From: Polyrhizophydium stewartii
Lineage: Eukaryota; Chytridiomycota; Chytridiomycetes; Rhizophydiales
Direction of reading: 5' to 3'
Assembly (NCBI GenBank): GCA_027604665.1
Contig: JADGIZ010000022.1
Coordinates: forward strand, 1 to 44,080
Length of the DNA: 44,080 bases
Made by a program: the position numbers and the translations under genes. Under the pieces are notes generated by a model, which was not told where the DNA came from, did not search any database, and worked only from the letters and a program-made list of their open reading frames with translations. Position 1 is the first letter of the stretch. Every line of letters begins with the position of its first letter. This document shows, in pieces, positions 30,865 to 42,494 of the stretch.

Positions 30865-32769
30865 ATGGCCGACAACGCATCTGGTCGCAACTCGACCAGC
30901 GCGAGGGCCGAGCGCCCGCGCAAAAGCGTCACACTTGCGCCGGAGCTCCCCGCATCGCGGCAGGCGGCTCCTGCTCAAGACCCTGCGCTGCCGTCCGCGC
31001 GCAGAAGCATCGCCGGTGCGCCGCCGGGTCAGCAGCAGACGCTCTCCGCAACGGTCGACGCAGTCAACAAGCTGCTGCAGTCGCAGCGCAGCATCCCAGC
31101 GGGACTGAATGTCGTCGTCGAGGGCACGGCCAATGTTGCGAACCGTGAGGCCGAGACCTTTGTCACGCAGCGCGGTGGCAAGATGTAAGAGGCGGCGCAT
31201 GAGTTTCTGGTTCTGCTCGGCTCGATGTCTGACAGCCGACCACGCTCAGTATCCAAGGTGCCATCTCAGGGAATGAGAACGACGTGGGGATTCGCCGCTG
31301 CTGCCGCCACCAAAAGGCATGAATCCGACCGCTGACGTCGGCGGTCTCGGGGTCGGGCTCGCGTGTGGAGCAGATCACGGCGATGCTGGAGAACAGACGC
31401 ACGCTGCAGTCCACGCTGCTTCTCCAGAAGAAGCGCGAGATGCAGGCAGTGCAGGCAATGCTCGAGAAAAAGAGAGTCGAGTTTGCCAAACGCATGGAAG
31501 AGTGCCGCGAGAAACAGGAGGAGTTGCGAACCAAGGCATGGCAATCGAGTGCCTGTGATATCTCTGGCAGCAGGCTGACAGCTTCCTTGGTGACACGCTC
31601 GAATATGCTCTGCAACGGATGCGATCCAACAGCAAAAGCAAATCCGTGACAGGGTCGCAAAGTTTGAAAAGTTCCTCAAGGAAAACGACGCGAAGCGGCA
31701 GCGAGCCAACGCAAAGGCCGCTACTGAAAAGAAGCTGCGCGAGCTCAAGGTGAGCTGCCATATAAATGGTGCTGTAAATCAAGCTGTCTGATCAATCCTC
31801 TATCCAATCGTATTTCGTGACCCGAACCTCTGCTTGGGTCGCCAGGAAGTGGAGCTTGGCGGGCTACAAAAGCAGCTGCAGGAAGAGCAGGCCAAGAGTG
31901 CAAGCATTCTCAAGCTAATCAGTTGAGCACCAGCCAGGCTTCGCATGCGTTGTTCCTCGCTGAGTCCCGCTCGACTCATCCGTACCTCGCAGATAAGAAC
32001 AAGATGTTCGAGAGATACCTGCAATCCATTGTCGACATTCTCCCGCCTGACTATCTTGATGTCAACGAGCCGCACATCAATGATATTATCATGCGCCACG
32101 GCACGCTTGTTGAAACAAACGAGGACCTCAAGAGCGTTGTCCAGAAGAATCAGGACGACATCGAGAAGCTGCAGAGCGTACTGGCGGGGCTCATCAAGGT
32201 GATGGCAGCCTTAACCGGCGCCAGAAATCCCGCAGCTGACAAGCGTGACTGACGACGCTTGCGCACAGGAAAAGAATGATCTGATTCTTGTTTTCAACTC
32301 GAAGCTCGGCACCCAGCAGAAGCATCTCGACAAGCTCAAACTTGACTGCGCGTATCTTGAGCAGCGGCTTGAGGAGCGCGACAACACAAGCAAGGAGCGC
32401 ATGCGGATTTTAAGCGAGACAAAGCTCGCCATCGACGACTTGTTTGACCGCATCTCCGTGCGCACGCGCAGCACGAAAATGCCCGGCACAGACCCGGCAG
32501 GAGGCACGGGAATACCAGGTGCTGCTGGCGCCGCACTCGGGGGTCCAAGCGCGGGCGATGCTGCCGGCGTAATGGGTGGTCCCACCAGCATTCTTGGAGG
32601 CGCTGCAGCCGGCATTGTATCGGGCGGGCTTGTCGTCAGCTCCGGTGTGACGCAGGGCAGCCCATCCCGCGACGGAAAGACCTTGGCCGAAAAGCTGCAC
32701 GCGATACAGTACCGCGTGCTCGACTTGCAGGACATTGCAGGCAAGCAAGCAGTCTTTATGCACTCCTGA
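30865..32769 (+). CDS. Ciliary coiled-coil protein of the CCDC42/CFAP73 family
   Basis: Supported exons are 30865-31184, 31250-31283, 31374-about 31535, about 31633-31749, 31846-31921, 31993-32198 and 32269-32769. The join between 31535 and 31633 is not settled: no standard GT donor fits the frame, and a GC donor is possible. The core is coiled coil: TLLLQKKREMQAVQAMLEKK, then VEFAKRMEECREKQEELRTK, QQKQIRDRVAKFEKFLKEND, AKRQRANAKAATEKKLRELK. The KFxKFLKENDAKRxRA block is the hallmark of the CCDC42/CFAP73 family (Chlamydomonas MIA-type proteins), which acts in axonemal dynein regulation and flagellar assembly. The region after it (FERYLQSIVDILPPDYLDVN) is also family-like. The first 110 residues and the Gly/Ala-rich part (about residues 380-440) look disordered. 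It implies an organism that builds motile cilia. It lies between two cyclic-nucleotide-binding paralogues. Confidence 0.8.
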
Positions 32770-32816
32770 TACGCGCGAGTGCGCGCATTTTCATACATGA
32801 TCTTGCTCGTGTCCCC

Positions 32817-32822
32817 AATAAA
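32817..32822 (+). terminator. AATAAA polyadenylation signal of the CFAP73-like gene
   Basis: AATAAA lies 48 bp after the stop codon, within the 119 bp between this gene and the convergent end of CNB-D. Confidence 0.55.
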
Positions 32823-32888
32823 CAACCACGGGCATTCAGGGGAAGACAACGAACTCACACAGGCGGATTGATGCGCCCTTCTGGGAAT

Positions 32889-35800
32889 CTATTTACGCGA
32901 CTGTTGGATCTGCTCCTTGCGAAACTCTTTCCAACGAGACCGCTGCTCAAACGCAGCGACGATTTCGTCCGCCGTGATCTTGAAGCGGATGTCGTCGAGA
33001 GCCTGACAGACCATCTTACACGACGCAAACATGGCAAAATCATGGTGCGATATCGACATGACGTCTACTTGCGACGATGAGATCACGGTGTAGTGGCTTG
33101 GAGACCCCTTGCCGGTCTCTTCCTGCTCCGACAGCTGGAAAACGTACTTGAGCCTGCACGAGTCATCCTCCTGGACCATCGTCGTCAGGGCCGGCGGCAT
33201 CGCTGGAAAAAAGTCGCCCGGCTGGAACTCAAAGAGCGTCATGAGCTCGTACGAGGTCTTGTCATCTGTCTCGGCCTGAGCAGCCTGAGACGCGACAAAC
33301 AGTTTGACAATCTCCTTGCCCTTGGTGGTTTTGCGGCGCACGACGCGCATCATCTTGTCGCAGCGGCACGTCCCGCTGAGGATCCAGAACATGCTGAGCG
33401 GGACAGAGCCCTCAGAGACGATGACTTGGTGCGGCTCGAAGCGGTGGAACTTTGCATGCGCCACAATCCGTTCGACGATGCTGCGGTCGTCGCAAAAGTG
33501 CGGCAGGCTCAACAGGCGGTTGATGTTCTCCTGCTGCTGCGCCTTGGTCGAGATCATCAAGATGCGAATGTAGTCTTCTGCAAGAGCGAGACAGCCGTCA
33601 GTGCACGCATCCTGAGAGCGTGATCATGATTGTCGCAAGCAATTGGCGAGTATACCTCTGTTAACCTGAAGAAGCTCTGTCTCGAGCATGGTCGACACAG
33701 AGGCCGTCCGCCGAGGACATAGCTCGCGGACGCCGTCGTTCTCGATTTTGAAGCTGCGGTCGCCAAATGAGTCGCCTGTCTTGCATATGTTGAGGCGGTA
33801 CTTGATGTTGTCTGTGACCGTGAAGACGTCAAGCTGGCCGCTCAATATGAAGTAGACGGCATACGGCCTGTGCCCCTCCTTTACAACGAGGCGACCCTGT
33901 GGATGAATCTCGTACTGCATCATCTGGCACAGTTGTCGCTGCTGATGGGGCGAATACGAGCCGAAGCTATGCAGCCGAAAGGAGAGAAGCTGCGCCATCT
34001 TCTCGGTCTGGGCGTCTGTTCGCTCGGACGCAAAGTACTCGCGCACTCGCGCCGAAAGGGACATGTCGCGCTTTGGCACGTAGTTGCGGATCAGCATGAC
34101 GAGCGCGTCCGAGTCGATGTTGGTCTCGATGCTGTAAGTCACGAGCTTGGGCACCAATCTCCTGTCCAGCTGGATCAGGCGATAAGCCATCATGCAGCCG
34201 ACGGCAGCCACGCGCCACAGATGCCGCAGCCTCGCACGTACTGCCTGGCTTGGACGAAACTTTGGCGGTGGAGAGATTTCGTCGGCGCTGGCCGAAGTCG
34301 CAAACGCATTCGACTCTCCGGTGGAAAGCATCTGCATCGAGACGCTGCTTCGTCGGCGGGAGGATGCGATCTTGGCATGCATCCCACGATGGAGCGCGTC
34401 CGAGTTGTTGAGGACGATGGCGATGCCCATGCTCTGTGACGGCTTCAACCCAACGAGATCTTTTGGACCGATGATGGAGCTGCTGAGGTGGGACAGCGCA
34501 CGCGCACCAGCGCTATTGGAGAGCCCGTCCATTTGGCTTGAGGTGGACTCGTTGAACGACCGTCGGCTGGCAGTGACGGCGCTCGGCGCGAGATGCAGGC
34601 CATCCGAGCTTACGAGTCGCATATTTGGCGACCGCTTTGGCTGTGGAGCAGTGTCGCCGTGAACGGAATCCTCTGGAGTCGAGAGTGTCGCTGTGGGCTC
34701 CTCGACCATGGTCGAGCGGCGCCTTTGGGCCCTGCGCTCGAAGGCGGCCATGGAAACGTGGCGAGAGTTTGTGGTGCAGTCCGGCGATCCAATTGAGGGG
34801 GCTCGCGGATGTTGGCTCTGATGTTGATTTGTGGGTGGTGGAGATGGGCTGCCAACCGAATCGCTCGGCCCAAATGTTGCTGAGCGTTGGTGGCGAATTG
34901 GACGTGTGCTAGTCGACGTCGGTATCTGCCGAGAGTTGAAATGATCAGCATCAGCTGGTTCATATCTCCGCCATATGCAGACAGTCATACCCCGGTCATC
35001 TGGCTTTGCGGATCTTGCGGGATGTCTGGAGAAGCCCCCGAGCCCACTTGCTGCGAAACGGACACCCTGGATGACGACGAATGATCGGCGTATGAGCCTC
35101 CCAGACGCTCGGAGACAACGCTTGAGGATCGCCTGCTGTGTCGTTGCGATCGAACCGACACGGAGCTGGCAGATGATATGCTGATCCGCTCGGGAGGCCT
35201 CGGTGACAGTGTCGCATTGCCCGTCACGTGAGACTCGAAGAATCCGTGCGCAGAGGCATCCATCGCTGACACAGGCGAGAGCAGAGCATCGTAGCTGCTA
35301 GCTTTTGTGGAATCCTCGAGCTCGCCGCGAAACTTTGCGACAAAATGTCGTGCGAGCTGGTTTGGAGAATGCCTCGGAGATGCGCAGGGCTCCGTGACAA
35401 TCTTTGTGCTGGTGTTGCTGTCTTGAGAGCTTTCCGATCCCTCAGATACGATCGTGCTTGATTTTGGCAGCTCTTCAAAGATTGCGCATTGCCTGGGCTC
35501 CTTGGAAATAGACGACAGACGTCGCCGGCCTGAGCTCGAGAATGAGCTCGAGGCATGGATACTCGCGCCGGTGCTGGACATGGACAAGTTTGCAAAGTCG
35601 TTTGAGCCAGCGAGGGGCGTTCCCGGCGCGTTGACGGAGATTCTTGAGGCCTGCCCTGGAGAGCTCGGCGGGATAGTTAGATCAAAGTATCCTTGCGTGA
35701 CTTGGGCGAGCGATTGTGCAGGGACAGAGGCACTTTGTGGGAGAGCGCTTCCGGGACGGGATCTGGACAAGGGCGGATGCAGCAACGAGGGGCCAGCACC

Positions 35801-36874
35801 GGGCGACAGAGACGGCGACTTGAGTCCAGCACGACCATTCGCGGCATCTGCTGTTGGCGAGGAATTTTTGGAAAGCTGGTCGAGCTGAAGAGGTTGAATC
35901 CCAAGAATCCACCGACTGCGCGATCGCCGGCGCTCCGAGTCACTTCCAGACGAGCTGAGCGAGAAACGGGACGGTCTGAGACGCGGTTCTGGAACAGCGA
36001 GCGGGTTGGCTGATCCGCCTTGCGGAGTGAGTGACGTCGCGCGAGATCGAGTGGCAGCTGAGCTCCCGACGCTCAGGCTCTCGGGCTCTTGTGTCATTTG
36101 AGCCGGCTCCTTCTGCTGTCCAGCCGTTGTCAGAAAACTTGGATTAAATGACTGGCGCCGCTGTCTCTGAGGCGGGGCTTGCGGCGGGGAGATCGACAAG
36201 GATGCAGGCGCCTGCTGATCGATGCTGCCGACGCTCGCGCGCGAGCGCGGCAATGCAGGTCTCCTGTCTGCCGGAGACGGATCCTGCTGGTGTGATGACG
36301 ATCGCCGATGCTGCTGTCCAGACGCACCTGGCCTGACTACCCCCTCTGCCTGCTTTGATGCCGGCGGTGGACGAGAAGCCTGCATGGTCTCGGAAGACGC
36401 TTCCGGCGCAGTGACGACCGGTGTCGCATCAGAGCCAAGATTTCGGCTGACGGGTATTGTCTGCATCTCGCGGGGCAGCAGCGGCAGATGCGCTCGCGGT
36501 CGGAGGCGTGCCTGCGGCGGTGCGCCTTTTGGCTCAGCTTCGCGATCTGGAGGTCTACGCTCTGTGCTTATGCCGGAACTGCCGCTCGTGGCGTCATCTG
36601 CCTTGGTCACAAGCTCGCTCTCCGGCCGGCCGTTGTCTGGGCCTGCTTTTGGCTTTGTCGACCGCCGCAGCAGACGCCCGATTGCGGCGGGCACAATCCC
36701 GAATCCACGCCGCTCGCTGCGAGTCGGTGACGGCTGCGCATCGCCTGCTTGCTGGTTGCTAGGAAGCTGCGGCAGCCGCTGCGCCGCGGCGGTGGCAAGC
36801 TGCTCGTCGCGCATCTGGTGCGCAGGCAAGGTTTGCGATGGTTGCGACGCAAAAAGTATCGATGGCTTCCGCAT
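32889..36874 (-). CDS. CNB-D: giant disordered protein with two cyclic-nucleotide-binding folds
   Basis: Three exons (34991-36874, 33656-34925, 32889-33577) give 1280 aa. The introns have GTATGA and GTATAC donors and CAG acceptors. Residues 1-750 are Ser/Pro/Arg-rich and disordered. The motif NNSDALHRGMHAKIASSRRR (about 808) precedes the helical module (about 850-962: RLRHLWRVAAVGCMMAYRLI, LIRNYVPKRD, QLLSFRLHSFGSYS). In this paralogue the YEIHPQ segment matching the microexon is fused to both neighbours, so two introns have been lost. CNB fold 1 (about 960-1055) has GRLVVKEGHRPYAVYFILSG and GDSFGDRSFKIENDG, then PRRTASV. Fold 2 (about 1080-1240) has QVIVSEGSVPLSMFWILSGT and FQPGDFFPAM. It ends EIVAAFEQRSRWKEF. 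It is convergent with the ciliary gene, 119 bp away. As in its paralogues, no effector domain is visible, so a scaffold or sensor role is inference. Confidence 0.86.
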
Positions 36875-37057
36875 CTCGCGCGATCTGCAATGCCCGCACC
36901 CTGCGATCGGAGCGCTGCGCGGATGCGAACGTCTAGAATAGTGTTCTCTGGCTGTGAATCAAAAAACCTCTGGCTTCTCCTGACGCTGACCCGTCAGGAG
37001 CTTCAAGACCACGCCGTGGTTTACTAGCGCCTCAAAATACACAGTTTTATGCAGAGC

Positions 37058-40000
37058 CTACTTCCGCGACGTGTTGTCCTTGCGGTACTCTTGCCACTTG
37101 CTGCGCTTCTCAAACGCCGCAACAATCTCTTCCGTGGTGATTTTGAAGTGGCCGTCGTCGAGCGCCTGCACAACCATGGTCGGCGTCGCGAGCAGCGCAA
37201 AGTAGTGCTGCGGAATCATCATGAGCTCGACAAACGTGCCGCTCATGACGGTACACTGACTAACGACGCCGACGCCGAGCTCGTCGTTCTTGCCGAGCTC
37301 GGCGACATACTGCAGCTTGCTCGAGTCGTCGCCGGGCAGCACGGGCTGGCTGGGCGGAGTCATGGCGGGGAAAAAGTCGCCAGGCTCGAAGTCAAAGAGC
37401 GACATCATCTCGTACGTGGGCTTCTCGTCGAGTCGGGCATCGTACGACGTGTCCTTGTCGTCCAAAATCTTGATCACGTCCTTGCCCTTGGCGTTCTTGC
37501 GCCGAACAGTGTGCATCATCTTGTACGCCTTGCAGGAGCCGCTCATGACCCAGTACATCTGCAGCGCCGTTGAGCCCTCCGAGACAATGACTTGGTTCGG
37601 CTGGAACGTGGTGAAGCTGGCGTGCTCGGCGATGCGCTCGACAATCTCGCGATCGCCACAAAAGTACGGCAGGTCGTACAGACGCTGAACGTTGGCTTCG
37701 CGCTGTGCCTGGTTGGATATACTTCGGATCATCATGTAGTCCTCTTGTGAGTGGCTTGTTAGCCCAGTTTAGTCGCCGAAGCGACTTTCATCGCCGTGCA
37801 TGCACGCACCTTTCTCGATTCGCAAGAGCTCTGTGTCGACAACGGTCGAGATGGACGCAGTGCGCCGCGTTTCGTACATTTTCTCGGCGATAATGCGCAA
37901 GCTGAGGTCGCCAAACGAGTCGCCGGCCTTGCACAGACGGAAACGGCACTTGACGCTGTTGCGGACCGTGAAAATGTCGACCTGGCCGCTGATGATAAAG
38001 TAGAACGCGTTCGGCCGGTGTCCTTCTTTGATGATGAGTTTGCCCTGCGGATCAGGTGGCAGGTCAGCGAGCATTCCGGCCACTCCATGCACTTATTCGC
38101 ACAAAATACCTCGGGTACGCATTCGTACTGCCAAGTTCCGATCCATGAGTCGAAGCAGACTCAGCAGCACGCACAGAGCAAAAGCGCATAAAGCGGGCGT
38201 ACCTGCATAATCTTGCACAGCTCACGCTGCCGGACTGGAGAGTATGCACCGAAGCTGTGGAGCCGGATGGCCAGAAGCTGCGCAATGCACTCGATCTGCT
38301 GCTCCGTGCGCTCTGATTTGATAAACGACTTGATGTGGGACGTCAGCATGTTGTCCCGCACGGGTACGTGGTTGCGGATGATGTTGGAGAGCAGGTTTGG
38401 GTCCAGGTTCGTTTCCACGCTGAACTTGACGAGCGTGGGCACGAGCGCCATGTCAAGCTTGATGAGTCGGTACACCATGATGCACGACGTGTACCCGACC
38501 CGCCATCTGTGCTTGATAAGGCGGCGCGCGGCGGCGTACTTGGACCCGCGGCCCTCGCCAACGTCGGACGACTCTGTTGTGAAGATGGTTCCGGCGTCTT
38601 CTTCGCCGTCGACCTTGGCCGCAAGCTCTCGGTTTGGATCGGCCGACTTCCGGATGCCCGGGATCACGGTCGGCGACATGCTGTGGCGATGGCGGCCGCT
38701 GAGCTTGGTTTGCAGCGCCTGATGCAGCGTGTCGGAGTAGTTGATGAGTGACGTGATGTGGCTGCCCTGTGCTTTGGAGGCCGTCGTCGCAATCTCGCGC
38801 GCGACCTGTGGCCGGCCCGGTCGCAGAGGCGGTGCCGCCGGCTGTTCACCTCTCGCCAATGGTCGGCCAGAAACCTCGTCGTTGGACGCTATGACGGATT
38901 TGCGCTGCGCGCCAAGACCTAAAATATGATGTTGTTGGTGGGGTGAGAAGGGCGACGCTCGGCTTGACTGCAGCGATTCGGTGCTGTTGGGCATGTTGGG
39001 TGATGCAACATTCGAGCTGTTCTCTCGTCGCCCGTACTCCACACCCACGTTCTCGGACGAGATCGCGCGCAGGTACTCCTCGTACATGGCCGAGAATTCG
39101 CGGCTGACGGGTGCTGCCGAGTGGCTGGGAGCGGGAGAGTTGATTGACTGAGAGCTATCGAGCGAAAACGACGACGTGGAGCGAGATCCCGATGACCCAT
39201 CCGACTTTGTTCGCTCGTGACTGCCAAAGGTCGACGGCTTGCGGATTTTGAGCGGCCGTAACGTTGGAACTCCGGGAACCTGCGGCCAGCAAAGATGCAT
39301 CAGTCGGATCAAGCGCTAGATGCTCCACATACGGAGATGGAAAGCAACTGCTTACCGCAGGAGGCATACAGCCATCACCTGGCCCAGACACGCTTTGACT
39401 TCTTGGCGCCATCGGCATCGCATAGCTGGAGGAATCGGTCGTGGCGGACGACCGACGAGAGTGTCGGTTGTGCCTGCCAGAGGCCGCATGACCCGCCACC
39501 GGGGCAGCAGCATCGGGTGGCTTGGGGAGAAGTTGAATGCCCTGATCCTGATGCGACGAGTCGCTTAAATCTGGCACTGCATCAATGCTCTCGTACTTGT
39601 CGTCGTACAACATAGCTTGCTGATCAGGTGAGCCGCCAGGCACTGGCGACAAGAGAGCATCTCCTCTCTGATGCACTTGCGTTACTGGGTCCCAGGAAGC
39701 GTGCGCTGCGTCGCGCTTGGTGTCGGTGCTTTTGGCCGCGTCGTGCGGACTGAGAGACATGCGCCTGCTGCGACCCAACGACGAGAGTGACTCGTTCAGG
39801 GCACCATGCTTGTTCGTGGCAGCTTCGCCGTCAAAGCCATCGCTTGACTGCAACATGGGTATGCTGTTTGCACTTGTTTGGATGCTGCGCGAGCTTCGCA
39901 TCGATGTGCTGAGAGGGATGTCGACGTCGCCGTTGGCAAACGACGCAAGAGAATGGGATGAAAGGGATGCACTTTGAGGCAGTGATACACGAGCCAGACG

Positions 40001-42076
40001 GCCGGATGAGGCTGGCTGCGGCGTTGATGGTTGAATGGGCGACGCGATCGGCGCGGGTGAGGTGCTGGACAGAGGACATTTGGAAGTTGACGAGGATCTC
40101 GACCTTGTGCGCCACTCCATGAGAACGCTTTGCTCTGCAGGCTGGTCGGACTGCGCAACCTGTGCGGACTGCGAGAGCTTGGACTGCGCGTGCGCTTCAA
40201 ACTCACGCCCGCCTGCTTCGGTAATGAGCTTGACGCGAGGCGCCCTGCGCTGGCCCGCAGCGCTCGGCCCTGCGTTGCTGCTCGCGCCACCGCCCTGCGC
40301 ACTTGGAGGCTCAAGCGCCAGCTTGCGAAGCTGCTGGATCTTGGCGCTCAACTGCTCGTCAGTCTTTTGTCTCGGCGGGCTCCTCTCAGAAGCTGCGTCG
40401 TGATCAGGCGACGACGGGGACGCTTCGCCAGGTCTTTCGTCGCGCCTCGGCAGCGGCGGGTGAGGTTCATGGCCGGCGATGATGTTGCGAAGCGACCCGT
40501 CGTCGTTGCCTGCTCCACGAAAGCGGCGACCTTCGAGTGACGAATGAAAGTTGCGATTGACAGAGCAGCGTCGGCCTCTGCGAAGTGCGCCATCGGGAGT
40601 TTGGGTCCCTGGTGCAGTGCCGGAAGTCGAACGCCGATCTGTTACGCTGTCTGCCAACTGCGTTCCCTCTGGAAAGCGCATTGGCGGTGACCGGTTTTGC
40701 GAGTGCTGCTGCCCTTGCTGGGCGGTGGACTGAGCTTGGCCTGTCTGCTGGCGAGGAGGTGCTCGCGCCGCGCCGAGCTCGTCGCGCGAGCCGGGCGAGA
40801 TTCCGCGCGGAAACTTTTGGGGTGACGTTGGCGATGCACCGACAGCGGGCTCGTCGGCTGTGCCGTTCTCAGCCTCGTAGATGCGCGCCGAGCTGATGTT
40901 CTGGCTGTTGAGCAGATACTTGCGCGAGGTTAACGACGAATGAAGGTTGGGCCCGACGGAAAGTCGCCGCGCGGCGAGGACAGGCGTCGCAGCATCGTCG
41001 CTCGACTTCAGGTGCATCACGTGCCGTGGCAGGTTTGGTGCCGCCGCACCATCTGGTGGATGCCTCGGGCCATCATTCGATCTGTTTGCATCGGTCTGAC
41101 TGCTGGGAACGTATCTCGCTTCACGCTTTGGAGATGAAGATGACGGCGTATGGCCCGGTAGTCGGCTCTGCTGCTGCTGTTGCTGTGGTCCAGACTGGAC
41201 CAGTGTTTGGGGGGTCTGCCTCTGGGACAAACTTGTGCGCGTATCGAGTGGAGAGCTCGGAGAAAGAGGAGAATAAGCCTCGCGATCTGCTGGGGTTGGT
41301 GAGGCTTCCCGTCGAGCCGCTGGCTGCCTTCTTGACGTCTCGTCCTTGGCAACATCGGTCGGGCCTCGCGCCGTCTGGCCGTCTGCTGGGAACGCTCGGC
41401 CTGATTTGTTTGGAGGCTCACCGGGGCCGTCGTACTTACTGGAAGCCGAGTCGGTGGCCAGAGGTGAATCGTCGCCAACAATGCCGGTTTTTGGATCTGT
41501 GCGCCTCAGCTGGCCCGCCGGCAACGGCGTGCTGTCGTGGGGCTTCGCGGAGAGACGCGAAGATCGGCGCTGCTTCTTCTCATCTCCTCCTGCCGGCGCT
41601 GCCTGAGCCGCCAAGGAGCGGCGAGCGCTCTCGCTCGAGCTCGTGATCAAGGCGGCGCCGTCCCTCGCAGCCAACCTGTCTCCGGCAGTGCCGACTTCGC
41701 CAGCGTGCGCATTGCTCTCATTGTGGCGAAACAGCTTCAGCTTGCCAACGATTTTGTCAACGACAGGCATGATGGTGATCGTTGCGCGGCCCTCTGGCGG
41801 GTGGGCCTCGTCGGCGCTGGGGCGTTGCGGAAGGGTCGCAGGCAGGGCCGGCGACGCGACGTGGGATGCCTCGATAGACGGAAGCGCCTGCCGTGACGCC
41901 GGGGCCCTTTGCGCTGTGCTCGGATGTGCTGTTTGGAGGCCACCATCGGCTTCAGGAGGCGCGACAGACTTTGGCATTTTTGTACTTTGAGCAAGAGGAA
42001 GATTCGGCTCCGACTGGGAATTCGTAACGAGTATGCGCACTTGCCCCTCGTCGTCGCCAAGATCTGAAGAATTCAT
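37058..42076 (-). CDS. CNB-E: giant disordered protein with two cyclic-nucleotide-binding folds
   Basis: Five exons (39356-42076, 38203-39279, 38110-38127, 37810-38044, 37058-37743) give 1578 aa. The first 1100 residues are disordered, Ser/Pro/Gln-rich and hydrophilic. INYSDTLHQALQTKLSGRHR (about 1100) is the family's short motif. The helical module (about 1155-1265) has KHRWRVGYTSCIMVYRLIKL, IIRNHVPVRD and QLLAIRLHSFGAYS. The 18-nt microexon encodes YECVPE. CNB fold 1 (about 1262-1352) has GKLIIKEGHRPNAFYFIISG and GDSFGDLSLRIIAEK, then TRRTASI. Fold 2 (about 1378-1535) has QVIVSEGSTALQMYWVMSGS and FEPGDFFPAM. The exon coding CNB fold 1 is 235 nt, exactly as in CNB-C. The last intron (37744-37809) ends in AAG instead of CAG or TAG. 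It lies tandem with CNB-D, whose start is 183 bp away, on the same strand as Rab1. Confidence 0.87.
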
Positions 42077-42494
42077 GAGGCTCGAAACCGCGCCACGGGT
42101 ACCCAGCAGATCGCAGAAAGAGCTCCGCGCTCAAACCCGGACAAGGGCCGGAATCTCATACGGACAGGGATTTCGGCCGCCGCGCCGCAAGGAGCGGTCC
42201 GCGTCCAGACCGCCTCTGGCAACACCAAGTGCAATGGACGTTCCTGCCTTTTTTTCGGAATCAGAGGTTTTGGAGGTCGACGAGAAAGGAGAAGGGGAGG
42301 ATCACAAGATAGCGAGATGGGGGCAAATGAAGCGTGCGGGGGATGAGCGGTCCAGTGCTGGGGCGGTCTAGAAAGCATGCCCGTTGGCGGCGCGGTGCTG
42401 GGCCGGCGCTGGATGCATGCAGCTTCCAGGTGCGCGTGACGACCGGCAGCATCGCGGCGGCATGAGCTGACGGCTCGTGTGTGCACGATCCGCT
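42077..42494. other. Intergenic stretch between Rab1 and CNB-E
   Basis: It must hold the 3' end of Rab1 and the promoter of CNB-E. I see no repeat, RNA gene or convincing open frame in it. Confidence 0.5.
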
